Assembly: GCF_021390435.2 (NCBI RefSeq)
Contig: NZ_JAJVCN010000004.1
Span: forward strand, 972,501-1,036,500
Direction of reading: 5' to 3'
From: Kibdelosporangium philippinense
GTDB lineage: Bacteria; Actinomycetota; Actinomycetes; Mycobacteriales; Pseudonocardiaceae
Length of the DNA: 64,000 nucleotides
A model generated the notes under the pieces. It was given only the letters and a program-made list of their open reading frames with translations, was not told the DNA's origin and did not search any database. The position numbers and the translations under genes were made by a program. This document shows positions 31,688-40,660 of the stretch, piece after piece (positions within the stretch are counted from its first letter, which is position 1; each line of letters begins with the position of its first letter).

Positions 31688-32677
31688 TCAACCAGCGAGG
31701 ATCATGGTGTTGGCGTCGATCCTTTGCTGCAGCATGCCGAACTCGAGCATCAGGTCGGGGATTCGCTGCAGGCGGTTGGCATCCAGCCTGGTCGGGAACC
31801 CGCCAAGGTTCACAAGGGCCGCGGTCTGCGGATCGATCTTGGCGTAACCCGGAAGCAGTTTCTCCACCTTCGACCGGTCGGCGCCCGCGGCTTCCTGGCC
31901 CTTGGCGAAGGCCCGTTGGAAGGCGGCGATGGTCTTCGGGTTTTCCCGGGCGAACCGGCCTGTCGTGCCATAACCCGCGATAGGAAGATCGGCCGTAGGC
32001 CCGGTCGCCGCGTCGAACAACTGCACGGCCCCGTAATCCTTGCCAGCCTGCGTGATGAACGGCTCGGCGAGCAACGCCGCGTCGACGCGGTTGGCGGCGA
32101 GGGCCGCGCCCATGTCCGTGTACGGCATCTCGACGAAGGTGACCCGGTCGGCGTCGACGTCGTTGACCTTCAGCGCTGACCGGATGCTCACTTCCGCCAG
32201 GCTTTGCTTGGTCGTCACCGCGATCTTCTTGTCAGGCAGGTCGGTGATCTTCTTCGCGGGCGAGTTCGGCCCGGCCAGCACCATCCACGTGTTCGGTTTG
32301 GCCACGTATCCGTCCGCGACGAACTTCAGGCCTTCGACGTTCTGTGCGATGCCTTTGGCTTGGGAGTTGAAGAAGGACAGGTAGTTTCCGAAGACGATGT
32401 CGAAGTCCGACTTGTCGCTGACCAGGTTCGGGATCGCGGCACCCGCGCCCTGGATGTTGATCAGCTTGACGTCAAGGCCTTCCTGCTGGAAGTACCCCTC
32501 CTGGATGGCGAGATGCACCGACGCCACGTCCACGACTGGCAGCAGGCCGAGGCGGATCGTGGACTTCTCGACCTTGTCCGTTGGGCCCGCGTTGGTGTCC
32601 GACGAGCCGCCGAGCAGGCCGCAGCCGGTCAACGAAGCGAGCAGGGCGGTCACGATGCCAAGGGCGGCCAGCCGCAT
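31688..32677 (-). CDS. Sulfonate-type ABC substrate-binding lipoprotein
   Basis: 329 aa, SsuA/TauA-like. Lipobox LTGC near residues 16-19 (start ATG 32677, MRLAALG). Core: IRLGLLPVVDVASVHLAIQEGYFQQEGLDVKLINIQGAGAAIPNLVSDKSDFDIVFGNYLSF and ENPKTIAAFQRAFAKG. Last gene of an operon with a P450, a DszC/SfnB-like protein and an NtaA-like monooxygenase, which suggests uptake of an aromatic or alkane sulfonate or related organosulfur compound. No permease/ATPase in this operon. Ends at the conserved hairpin. Confidence 0.83.
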   Translation of the reverse strand: MRLAALGIVTALLASLTGCGLLGGSSDTNAGPTDKVEKSTIRLGLLPVVDVASVHLAIQEGYFQQEGLDVKLINIQGAGAAIPNLVSDKSDFDIVFGNYLSFFNSQAKGIAQNVEGLKFVADGYVAKPNTWMVLAGPNSPAKKITDLPDKKIAVTTKQSLAEVSIRSALKVNDVDADRVTFVEMPYTDMGAALAANRVDAALLAEPFITQAGKDYGAVQLFDAATGPTADLPIAGYGTTGRFARENPKTIAAFQRAFAKGQEAAGADRSKVEKLLPGYAKIDPQTAALVNLGGFPTRLDANRLQRIPDLMLEFGMLQQRIDANTMILAG

Positions 32678-32747
32678 TACTTCTCCCGACTGTGGCAAGG
32701 GGGTTTACGGATGGCCACTGTAGGGATCTTGTTACGCGACCACAACC

Positions 32748-34087
32748 CTATCGCGTTATTTGTCCACGGGCAGGGTGCGGAGGTCGCAGGCGCGGCCCAT
32801 TGCCGGGGAAGAACTTTTCCCGCAAAGTCCCTGGCCGGTAAGAAGACTGCAGCAAGCCACGGGCTTGCAGAACCGGGACGACATGGTCGACGAACTCCGC
32901 GAAACTCGTCGGAGACACCACGTATTGCAGGTTGATGCCGTCCACTCCCACGGCTTGCCATGAGCCGATACTGTCGGCGATTTGTTCAGGAGTGCCTGCC
33001 AGACGCTTGTTACCGATCCACCGGATCAGCTCGCCGAGCGTCCAGTCATCCCGATCGGTCGCGTTGAGCAAGTCCCGGACCGGCTGCGCGATGCCAGGAC
33101 GTTTCCGCAGCTCACCCACGGGAGTCGAGGATCCATCGGAAGCGAAGTCGTGGTGCAGGAACACGCTCATCCTGGCGAGATTGCCTTCGATCGTCTGCCG
33201 TGAAAGCAATTCCTCGCTACGCCTGCGCGCCTCCTCCTCGGTGCTGCCCACAACGTAAGCCTGCGGAACGAAGATCCGCACGGCCCGTCCCGCGGCGGCA
33301 CGGCGAACGTCGGCGACGACCTGAGCGGCCGCGGCAGGCGTGGTCGCCCTGATGAACAGAGCCTCGGCATGGCGCCCGGCAAACGAGCGTCCGGTTGGTG
33401 ACATCCCGGCCTGGAACAACAGCGGCGTCCGTTGTGGCGATGGCTCGCTCAAGTGTGGGCCGTACACCGTGTAATACGGACCGGAATGGTTGATCTCGTG
33501 CACCTTGGCAGGATCGGCGAACTGCCGTCGGTCCCGGTCGCGCACAACGGCATCGTCTTCCCAGCTGTGCTCCCACAGCTTGTAGACGGCCTGGACGTAG
33601 TCCTCCGCGCGGGCGTATCGAGAGTCGCGATCGGGCAGACCGCCGTGGCCGAGGTTCCGGCCAGCGCCTGCCAGGAAGGTCGTCACGATGTTCCACGCCA
33701 CTCGCCCGCCGTCAGATGGTCCAAAGTAGACATTTTGCGGGCGAATGGATACGGATGTTCCTGCAGGATGTTCTGGGTGAAAGTGAAACCAAGATGTGAA
33801 GTGTGATGGGCCAGTAAGGGAATCAGTACGGACGGATCGCCGGTCGGGAACTGCATGCCCTCGTAGACCGCAGCGTCCCGTGAACCCTGATAAGTGTCGT
33901 AAGGCGCGAGGACATCTGCGAAGAAGATCGTGTCGAACATCCCGCGTTCGCACAGCTTCGCCAGCTCGATCCACATCTCCGGCGAGTTGTACGCCAGCTG
34001 TGTACTGTCCGGTTCGGCCCACATTCCCTGCGTGTGGTGTGAAGGCGTGAACATGGTGAAGGCGTTGAACAGCATCCGTTCAGGCAT
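32748..34087 (-). pseudogene. NtaA/SnaA/DszA-type FMN monooxygenase, frameshifted
   Basis: Flavin-dependent luciferase-like monooxygenase of about 447 aa split by a single-base deletion near 33708-33709. The first part reads MLFNAFTMFTPSHHTQGMW...FARKMSTLDHLT and the second, in the next frame, GRVAWNIVTTFLAGAGRNLGHGGL; the expected joint is ..LT-D-GRVAWN.., so one base of the Asp codon is missing. Both halves are otherwise open and well conserved (RYARAEDYVQAVYKLWEHSW, GRSFAGRHAEALFIR, GTPEQIADSI). Family members need FMNH2 from a reductase. Start at 34087 overlaps the upstream gene by 8 bp. Either a recent mutation or a base-call error. Confidence 0.85.
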
Positions 34088-35198
34088 TGGCTTCCTCAAA
34101 GAGGATCGCGCTGATCCGGTCACGGCACACCTCGACCGAGTACGCCATCACCCAACCCGCATAAGCGTCCCGAAGGATCCGTTGGATCGGCGACGTACTC
34201 AAATATCCAGACCCGCCACCGGCTTTCAAAGCCAGCTGCGCCGCGTCCACGGCAACCTGATTCGCCAGAAGCTTCGCGCGTAGGGTGGCCGGATTGAACT
34301 CCAGGGAGTTCTGGTCGGCGAGCCACGTCATGTGCCGCGCATACATCCCCGCTGCCGCAAGGCGACTATCCACATCGGCCAGATCGAACCGAAGCCACTG
34401 CATGGTGGCGAGTGGCTCTCCAGTGGTAGGGATCTTGCGTGAACGAGCATGCTCGATCAACGCGGCAATAGCGGCATCCGCCACACCGAGGGACAAGAAC
34501 GCGATACCGCCACCGATCCGGTTAGGACGGTGGCCTGTCGAAGGTGGGCAGCGTCGCTCCGAGAGCAAGAGCGTGTCACGGAAGTCCACCAGACGGCTTC
34601 CGTTGGCGCGCAGGCCCATCGTGTCGCCGATCGGCAGGTACTTGATCGTCTCGTCGGCTGCGGCGCCGAAGAACGTTGGTTTGTCGTCGATCAGCACGTT
34701 CACCAGGAAATGATCGGCGATCTCGCATCCCGAGGTGAACCGTTTCGCGCCGGACAGCCGGAACCCGCCATCAGCAGGCTGTGCATGCTGTTGGGGTAGA
34801 AGGAAAAGATTGCCTCCTGACGGCTCGGACAAGGCATTGGCGAACCGGCGGCCAGCGAGGTACTCCGATGCGTAGAACCGTGCTGAGTCAGGCGAAGACA
34901 TTTCCACAAGACCCATGGCCGCGCCGACGTGCATGACCCAGATACACGCGGTGGACGGACATCCGGCCGCGAGCAACCGGACAATCTCGCCATAGCTGCG
35001 GTAACTGAGGTTCTCCCCACCGAAATCCCGTGGCAGCAGGGCAGCGTCGAGTCCGCTGGCATGCAGTGCTTCGAGATTCGCGCGGGGGACCTCGGTGCTT
35101 TCGTCGTACGCGGCCGCGGTCTTCGCGAACTCCGCTGCGAGCTCAGTCGCCGTGTCTACCCAGTGCTGTTCTTCCGGCGGTGGCCCAAGCGGATGCAT
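34080..35198 (-). CDS. Acyl-CoA-dehydrogenase-fold flavin monooxygenase (DszC/SfnB-like)
   Basis: 372 aa. Acyl-CoA dehydrogenase N-, middle and C-terminal helical domains: RANLEALHASGLDAALLPRDFGGENLSY, SGAKRFTSGCEIADHFLV and the C-terminal AKLLANQVAVDAAQLALKAGGGSGYLSTSPIQRILRDAYAGWVM. The catalytic Glu of true acyl-CoA dehydrogenases is not evident, and the pattern fits the group-D monooxygenases/SfnB of organosulfur metabolism. GAGGAG seven bases upstream of ATG 35198. It lies between the P450 and the NtaA-like gene in one operon. Confidence 0.8.
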   Translation of the reverse strand: MHPLGPPPEEQHWVDTATELAAEFAKTAAAYDESTEVPRANLEALHASGLDAALLPRDFGGENLSYRSYGEIVRLLAAGCPSTACIWVMHVGAAMGLVEMSSPDSARFYASEYLAGRRFANALSEPSGGNLFLLPQQHAQPADGGFRLSGAKRFTSGCEIADHFLVNVLIDDKPTFFGAAADETIKYLPIGDTMGLRANGSRLVDFRDTLLLSERRCPPSTGHRPNRIGGGIAFLSLGVADAAIAALIEHARSRKIPTTGEPLATMQWLRFDLADVDSRLAAAGMYARHMTWLADQNSLEFNPATLRAKLLANQVAVDAAQLALKAGGGSGYLSTSPIQRILRDAYAGWVMAYSVEVCRDRISAILFEEANA

Positions 35199-35214
35199 TC
35201 GTCACTCCTCGTGG

Positions 35215-36360
35215 TCAGCTTCCCGCGATTTTACGGCCGGAGGTGGCCAGCAGCCTGCGGGCGCCGTAGAAGATCGCGTTTTCGGTGAGTTCAGGCGGTT
35301 CGACCAGCGTCAGCCCGAGCATTCGGCGCGAAACCGTACTGAACACCACCTGCAACTCCGCTCTGGCCAGCGCTTGGCCAAGGCATTGGTGTGCGCCGTA
35401 GCCGAAGGCGACATGATGCCGCGCCGCCCCCCTGACATCGAGCGTGTCAGGGTCCTGAAAAGCCTGTGGATCCCGGTTGGCGGTCGCCTTGACGACCACC
35501 ATGCCCTCGCCTGTCCTGATCAGGGTCCCGCCCACCTCGATATCGGCACGCGCGACGCGGCGCGCCTCGGTGTGTGTGATGCTGAGGTAACGCAACAGCT
35601 CCTCCGTCACATCGTGGTCACGAGCAGCGCGCCACTGGGAAGGGTTCGCCAACAAGGCCGCGATACCAAGGCTGATCATGCAGGCGGTCGTGTCATGCCC
35701 CGCGATCAGCAACAACTGCCCGATTGTGGCGATCTTTTTTGACGGCATACCGGTCGCGGCCAAACTGCCGAGAACGCCTGTCTTGTGCGGCAAAACAGCC
35801 AGATAGCCGTTCAGTTCCTCGCTCGCGGCGAGCGCGGCGGCCGGATCGGGCTCGTTCATCACCAGTTTGCTTGCCACATCTTGGAAATACGCCCGGTCAT
35901 GGTATGGAACACCGAGCAGCTCACAGATCACGAGCGACGGGACCGGCAAAGCCAGCGACGCGACCAGGTCGAAGGGCTGCGGACCCGCGAGGATCCGGGA
36001 GACGTGCTCGTCGACGATCTGCTGGATCCGTGGCCGCATCGCCTCGATCCGTTTGACGGTGAAGTCCGCTGTGAGCAACCGGCGTTGCCTGATGTGCTCG
36101 GGCGCGTCCAACTGCATCAGCGTCAGCATGCGGGTGTCACGTGCCTTGCTGATCGCGTTGGTGTGCGGAAAACCGGGATGATGCGGGTCAACGCTTACGC
36201 GAGGATCGGACAGGACAGCCCGGACATCCTCGTAGCGGGTGATCATCCACGGTGTACTGCCGTCCCACAGTCGCACGCGCGCAACGGGTTCGCCAGCAAG
36301 TCTGCGCATCAGTTCCGGGGCCGGGTCGAACGGACAAGTGCGTGGCATCGGAAAGTCCAT
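35215..36360 (-). CDS. Cytochrome P450
   Basis: 381 aa, complete. I-helix AGHDTT at residues 220-225, ExxR in EELLR (253-257), haem loop FGYGAHQCLGQALARAEL with ligand Cys326. Start at 36360 (MDFPMPRTCPFDP, typical of actinobacterial class I P450s) rather than further upstream, where the sequence contains a terminator hairpin. First gene of the operon P450 / DszC-like / NtaA-like / binding protein, only 16 bp before the next gene. It needs ferredoxin and reductase from elsewhere. Substrate unknown; context suggests oxidation of an imported organosulfur or aromatic compound. Confidence 0.88.
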   Translation of the reverse strand: MDFPMPRTCPFDPAPELMRRLAGEPVARVRLWDGSTPWMITRYEDVRAVLSDPRVSVDPHHPGFPHTNAISKARDTRMLTLMQLDAPEHIRQRRLLTADFTVKRIEAMRPRIQQIVDEHVSRILAGPQPFDLVASLALPVPSLVICELLGVPYHDRAYFQDVASKLVMNEPDPAAALAASEELNGYLAVLPHKTGVLGSLAATGMPSKKIATIGQLLLIAGHDTTACMISLGIAALLANPSQWRAARDHDVTEELLRYLSITHTEARRVARADIEVGGTLIRTGEGMVVVKATANRDPQAFQDPDTLDVRGAARHHVAFGYGAHQCLGQALARAELQVVFSTVSRRMLGLTLVEPPELTENAIFYGARRLLATSGRKIAGS

Positions 36361-36396
36361 GCCTTCGAGCCTGTCAGTGAACCAGTCCCGGAGACT

Positions 36397-36428
36397 TTTC
36401 CCTCGCGACAGCGGCGCCACGAGGGAAA
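36397..36428. terminator. Intrinsic terminator between hydrolase and P450
   Basis: Perfect 9-bp inverted repeat TTTCCCTCG / CGAGGGAAA with a 14-nt loop, downstream of the hydrolase stop (36456) and upstream of the P450 start (36360). Confidence 0.65.
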
Positions 36429-36455
36429 GGCTCAATCGGGGGTATAGCGAACGTG

Positions 36456-37475
36456 TCAGGTGCCGACTACCGAATTGGCCCACTTGACGACGGCCGCGTG
36501 ATACAGCGGCGCGTCCGGCGCGAAGTTGAGCGAGTGGCCGTAGCTGCCGACCACGTACGTCTTCAGGTTGGCCGCGGGGGAGTAGTACGCCGCCTCGGAG
36601 CGGCGCAGTGTGTCCGCGTTGGTGCAGTCAGCCGCGAGCAGGCCGCAGAACGCCGGGTCCTTGCCCATCGCCAGCATCACCGGGACCTCGATCTTCTTCG
36701 AGTACGGCAGGATCGCGCCGAGCAGCAGCGTGTCGACGACCTCGCCGGGCGCGAACACGTCCTTGGTCTCCTCGTCGGCCTCCGGCACGCCGGAGACCCG
36801 CTGGCCCGGCATGTGGAAGTCGGCGAACCTGGTGCCCGCGATGGTCGTCAGGTACCCGACGTCCAGTGCCCGGTCGGCGAACTTCGGGTCAAGTCCTGCC
36901 GGGATCAGCGATGCGAAGATCGGGACCGCGCCGAGCAGGTTCACCCCATGCGTCAACCCGGTGATCAGCACCGCGTCGACATCCTTGTACGTACCGGCTT
37001 CGATGATCGAGATCGCCGAGCCGACGGAGTGCCCGCCGAGGATGACCTTGTCGTACTGGGATACGCCGTCACCGGCGCGCACCTTCTGGATCACCTGGTG
37101 CACAACGGTTGCCTGGGTGAACGCGGTCAGCGCGGCCGCGAGCGGCGTGCTGCTGCGGCCGCTGCCGAGGCGGTCGAGGGTGAGGGTGGCGTAACCGGCT
37201 TTGTTCATGGCGAGCCGGAACGAGCGGGTTTCCGGCGTGTGCGGGAAGTCCCAGTAGGCCATGTTGTACGAGGCGCCGGGGACAAGGACCTGGATGGTCT
37301 CCGCGCCGGTCGGCTCGCAGAGCTTGCCGTACATGGTTTGCGCGGAACCGGCCAGCGATACCGGGAAGTTCACGTCCCGGCACGTGGTCGCGGCGGTCGC
37401 GGGGGCCGCGGGGAAACCGATGAGCGCGGCCGTGAGGGCAGCGGTCAACGCGGGGACGAGACGCCGTGCTCGCAC
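36456..37475 (-). CDS. Secreted alpha/beta hydrolase
   Basis: 339 aa. Signal peptide (RARRLVPALTAALTAALIGFPAAPATAA). Alpha/beta-hydrolase core with LVPGASYNMAYWDFPHTPET (oxyanion region), LDRLGSGRSS and the nucleophile elbow GGHSVGS (about residue 150), with a C-terminal His in SYGHSLNF. Two Cys (CGLLAADC) may form a disulfide. Start: GTG 37475 with GGAGG eight bases upstream; an earlier in-frame GTG overlaps that Shine-Dalgarno sequence. Probably an esterase/lipase; substrate unknown. Confidence 0.85.
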   Translation of the reverse strand: MRARRLVPALTAALTAALIGFPAAPATAATTCRDVNFPVSLAGSAQTMYGKLCEPTGAETIQVLVPGASYNMAYWDFPHTPETRSFRLAMNKAGYATLTLDRLGSGRSSTPLAAALTAFTQATVVHQVIQKVRAGDGVSQYDKVILGGHSVGSAISIIEAGTYKDVDAVLITGLTHGVNLLGAVPIFASLIPAGLDPKFADRALDVGYLTTIAGTRFADFHMPGQRVSGVPEADEETKDVFAPGEVVDTLLLGAILPYSKKIEVPVMLAMGKDPAFCGLLAADCTNADTLRRSEAAYYSPAANLKTYVVGSYGHSLNFAPDAPLYHAAVVKWANSVVGT

Positions 37476-37506
37476 GGAAAATACCTCCACTTAGGACAGT
37501 GAGATC

Positions 37507-38856
37507 TCAGACGACCCGGGGGACGGCCGTCATGGGCAGTTGACTCGGGTACGCGGCACCGGTGACCTTGATCCGCACATGCCTGCCCGGCACGGGAACC
37601 ATCCGCCACCGCGACCCGATGGTCGCGGCCGCGATGGCCATCTCGGCGAGGGCGAAGTGGTTGCCGATGCACTTGCGCGAACCGTCACTGAAGGGCACAT
37701 ACGCGCCCGGTGGCGGTGGTGGGGTCTTGGCCGCGTCCCAGCGATCCGGGTCGAACCGGTACGGGTTCGGATAGAACCGTGGATCGTGGTGCAACGCGTG
37801 CGGGCTGAACACGACCTCGGTCGCCGGTGGGACGACCGTCCCGTCGAGGTCGACATCGGTGTTGGTGCGCCGCATCAGCAGCCAGATCGGGTAGCGGCGC
37901 AGCACTTCCTTGGAGATCTGGCTGGTGTAGGTCAGTTTCGGCACGTCCTCGTACGTCACAGGGCGACCGCCGAGCGCGTCGATCTCGTCGTGCCAGCGTT
38001 CCTGGATCTGCGGATGCCTGGCGATTTCGTGGAAGAACCAGGACAACGCCAGCGCGGTTGTCTCGATCCCGCCGGTCAGCAGGGTGACGACCTCGTCGTA
38101 CACCTGCTGGTCGGTCATTGGCTCGCCGGTGTCGTCGTCCCGCGCGGACAACAACATCGAGAGGATGTCACCGCGATCTTCTTGCTGCTCACGGCCTTCC
38201 GCGATGACCGCGAGCACGATCGCGCGCAACCGCTCGATCGCCTGGTCGAACTGACGGTTGCCGGGAATCGGCAAATGGGTGACGAAACCCGGTGACAGCG
38301 CGCGGATCATGCCTTGTTTGATCACGACCGGCATCGACCGCTGTGCTTCGGCGATCGCCGCGCCACCGAGTTCGGTGGTGAACAGCGTGCGCCCGGCGAT
38401 CGTGACGGACAGTTCCTGCATCGCCTGGTCGAACTCGACCACTTGGTTGGGCCGCCACGAGTCCGCGATGGCCGCCGAGACCTCGGACATCTTGCCCGCG
38501 TAGTCCGCGATGCGGTTGATGTGGAACGCGGGTTGCACCAGCCTGCGTTGACGGGCGTGGAACGGATCGTTGGACATGGCGATCCCGTTGCCGAAGAACG
38601 GCCGGAACCGGTCGAACAAGATGCCCTTGTCGAACTTCTTTCCATCGGTGACAAGAATCTGGTGGATGAGCGCGGGGCTGGTGACCGCGTACGCGGGCAA
38701 CGGGCCGAGGTAGACCTTGACGACATCACCGTGCTGCGCGAGCGAGGACGTGAAACCGAAGCGTTGTCGCAGTAAGGAAGGCGTGTGGCCGAGCAGTGGC
38801 CAGCGCCCGGGTGCGACCGGCATGGCGCTCAGCGTGCCGGGGGAACTCACGGACAT
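37507..38856 (-). CDS. Cytochrome P450
   Basis: 449 aa, longer than typical class I enzymes and of the CYP102/CYP4-like layout (N-terminal PVAPGRWPLLGHTPSLL proline-rich hinge). I-helix TGGIETT (261-267), ExxR in KEVLRR (about 316-321), PYRFDPDRW and haem loop FSDGSRKCIGNHFALAE with Cys396. Resembles pentalenene-oxygenase-type and terpene/fatty-acid hydroxylases of actinomycetes. Located 31 bp upstream of the secreted hydrolase gene in the same direction, and divergent from a methyltransferase across a palindrome; no terpene synthase is nearby. Confidence 0.88.
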   Translation of the reverse strand: MSVSSPGTLSAMPVAPGRWPLLGHTPSLLRQRFGFTSSLAQHGDVVKVYLGPLPAYAVTSPALIHQILVTDGKKFDKGILFDRFRPFFGNGIAMSNDPFHARQRRLVQPAFHINRIADYAGKMSEVSAAIADSWRPNQVVEFDQAMQELSVTIAGRTLFTTELGGAAIAEAQRSMPVVIKQGMIRALSPGFVTHLPIPGNRQFDQAIERLRAIVLAVIAEGREQQEDRGDILSMLLSARDDDTGEPMTDQQVYDEVVTLLTGGIETTALALSWFFHEIARHPQIQERWHDEIDALGGRPVTYEDVPKLTYTSQISKEVLRRYPIWLLMRRTNTDVDLDGTVVPPATEVVFSPHALHHDPRFYPNPYRFDPDRWDAAKTPPPPPGAYVPFSDGSRKCIGNHFALAEMAIAAATIGSRWRMVPVPGRHVRIKVTGAAYPSQLPMTAVPRVV

Positions 38857-38919
38857 CCGCTCCTCGCGGTCGTGACAAGTCGACCACTCACCGTAGAGGT
38901 ATTCGGCCGCAAGGACGAG

Positions 38920-38933
38920 TACCCGATCGGGTA
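38920..38933. promoter_or_regulatory. Palindrome TACCCGATCGGGTA between divergent genes
   Basis: Perfect 14-bp palindrome in the 140-bp gap between the P450 (start 38856) and the SAV2177-type methyltransferase (start 38997). Candidate shared operator; no adjacent regulator gene is obvious. Confidence 0.5.
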
Positions 38934-38996
38934 ATCACAGGGGGTATCCGGTCCCGGTACTGTGCACTGTCGCCTTTTGACGCGGGAGGTGCGGTG

Positions 38997-39821
38997 ATGA
39001 CCGAACAACAGACGCAGAACTGGATTCCCGACGAGGTCGACACCTCGGTGCCGAGCATGGCGCGGACCTATGACTTCCTGTTGGGTGGTGCGCACAACTT
39101 CGCGGTCGACCGGATGGTCGCCGAACAGGCGGAAAAGGCGATGCCTGGCGCGGCGAAGATCGCCCGGCTCAATCGCGCGTTCCTCGGCAGGGCAGTGCGT
39201 TTCCTGATCGAAGAAGGCATAACGCAGTTCCTCGACATCGGTTCCGGTATTCCGACGGTCGGAAACGTGCACGTGGTCGCGCAACACGCGAACCCGGAAG
39301 CCCGCGTGTTGTATGTGGACAAAGACCCGATCGCGGTGGCACACAGTGAATTGATGCTCGGCAACAACGACAATGCGGATGTCCTGCGGGCGGACATGCG
39401 CGACCCGGAGAGCATCGTGAACAGCTCGCAGGCCCGGCGGTTGCTCGATTTCGACAAGCCGATCGGGATGCTGCTGGTGATGATGATCCACTGGGTGCCG
39501 GACGCGGACGACCCGTGGTCGCTGATCGCGCGCTACCGCGAGGCATTGCCCGCGGGCAGCTATGTGGCGCTTTCGCACGTGACCGCCGAGACGCGGGAAG
39601 ACCAGGTCACCGAGGTGCAGGGAAAGATCCGCGAGTCACGCAGCGCGGACCAGCTGACCCCGCGGACCTACGACCAGGTGCTGCGGATGTTCGACGGATT
39701 CGAGCTGGTCGAGCCCGGTCTGGTCGGCTGCGGCCTGTGGCACCCGCGTGGCCCCGGCGACATCGCCGACAACCCAGAGCTCAACCAGCAAGTTTATGCG
39801 GGCGTAGGAAGGAAGCTGTAG
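38997..39821 (+). CDS. SAV2177/DUF574-type SAM-dependent methyltransferase
   Basis: 274 aa. Family hallmarks: VDTSVPSMARTYDFLLGGAHNFAVDR (residues 13-38), FLDIGSGIPTVGNVHVVAQ (motif I, about 80-98), VLYVDKDPIAVAHS and the C-terminal GLVGCGLWHPRG. The family is abundant in actinomycetes and mostly of unknown target. ATG 38997 is preceded by GGGAGG seven bases upstream, which decides the start against longer frames. Confidence 0.9.
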   Translation: MTEQQTQNWIPDEVDTSVPSMARTYDFLLGGAHNFAVDRMVAEQAEKAMPGAAKIARLNRAFLGRAVRFLIEEGITQFLDIGSGIPTVGNVHVVAQHANPEARVLYVDKDPIAVAHSELMLGNNDNADVLRADMRDPESIVNSSQARRLLDFDKPIGMLLVMMIHWVPDADDPWSLIARYREALPAGSYVALSHVTAETREDQVTEVQGKIRESRSADQLTPRTYDQVLRMFDGFELVEPGLVGCGLWHPRGPGDIADNPELNQQVYAGVGRKL

Positions 39822-39860
39822 CTCTCGGAACCGGCGCGGTGGCTGGGTCGTTAGGCGCTC

Positions 39861-40187
39861 GTGGAGAACGCGCTGGCGTTGAGCGGCCCAGCGGCTGTGT
39901 TGCTGCTGATCCTGGTCGGCTCATGGGAGCTGATCAGGAAGAAGCGGCGTAAACAGAGCGGAACGCCGCTGGCCGAGACGTACATCAACGAGTTCACCGC
40001 GGTGTTCTACGGCTCGAAGCGGATGCAGCTGGAACACCGCGACTCGGTGGCGATCTTGCGTGAAGAGGACGCACAAGGTGCCCCGCCGTCCGCGGTGGAC
40101 TTGGCCAAGGGCACCGTCGTGGTCCCGGTCAGCTGGACGGAACGATCTGCGAACCCAGCGGAACAAGGGAAATCGGGATCATCTTGA
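39861..40187 (+). CDS. Single-pass membrane protein, DUF6191-like
   Basis: 108 aa, GTG start at 39861. One N-terminal membrane helix (LSGPAAVLLLILVGSWELI, residues 7-25), basic RKKRRKQ stop-transfer, then a conserved soluble part ETYINEFTAVFYGSKRMQLEHRDSVAILREEDAQGAPPS, matching what I recall of DUF6191. Function unknown. Its 3' end overlaps the convergent yccF gene by 59 bp, so the last 20 codons are shared sequence. Confidence 0.7.
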   Translation: MENALALSGPAAVLLLILVGSWELIRKKRRKQSGTPLAETYINEFTAVFYGSKRMQLEHRDSVAILREEDAQGAPPSAVDLAKGTVVVPVSWTERSANPAEQGKSGSS

Positions 40188-40503
40188 AGTTCGCGATGCC
40201 AAGCGGAATCCCGATGATGGTCAGGCACAGCAGGAACCCGGTGACCAGGTGGCCGAGCGCAAGCCACCAGCCCGCGAAGATGAACCAGATCACGTTGCCG
40301 ATCACTGACATGGCGCCAGCTTCGCGCCGCTGTTCGATTGTGCGCCCGAACGGCCACAGCGCGTAGTTCGCGATCCGGAACGACGCCAGCCCGAACGGGA
40401 TCGTGATGATCAGGATGCAGCACACGATCCCGGCGACCACGTAGCCGACGGCCATCCAGAAGCCGCAAAGCACCAGCCAGATGACGTTGAGCAGCGTTTT
40501 CAT
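40129..40503 (-). CDS. yccF: YccF-domain membrane protein
   Basis: 124 aa made of two tandem YccF halves: NVIWLVLCGFWMAVGYVVAGIVCCILIITIPFGLASFRIANYALWPFG (residues 6-53) and NVIWFIFAGWWLALGHLVTGFLLCLTIIGIPLGIANFKM (69-107). Inner-membrane protein with four helices, function unknown in all bacteria. Convergent with the DUF6191-like gene, overlapping it by 59 bp. Confidence 0.88.
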   Translation of the reverse strand: MKTLLNVIWLVLCGFWMAVGYVVAGIVCCILIITIPFGLASFRIANYALWPFGRTIEQRREAGAMSVIGNVIWFIFAGWWLALGHLVTGFLLCLTIIGIPLGIANFKMIPISLVPLGSQIVPSS

Positions 40504-40660
40504 GACACCAGTCTGGCATGAGGTTTCGGTGAGCCCGTGATTCGGCTGCCCTGGTCGGTGAGAGCTAGGGCCGCATCGGGCTCTTAGTCCGTTCGGGTGT
40601 GTTATCAGACCGGTGTGGGTGCGGCCGTAACAACGCTTCCGGTGTTTCCGTCAACAGAAT

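Noticed and set aside
35215..39821. Secondary-metabolite gene cluster suggested by two P450s, methyltransferases and an AfsR-type regulator
   Set aside because: No polyketide, peptide, terpene or RiPP core enzyme occurs in the window; the genes fall into separate small units.
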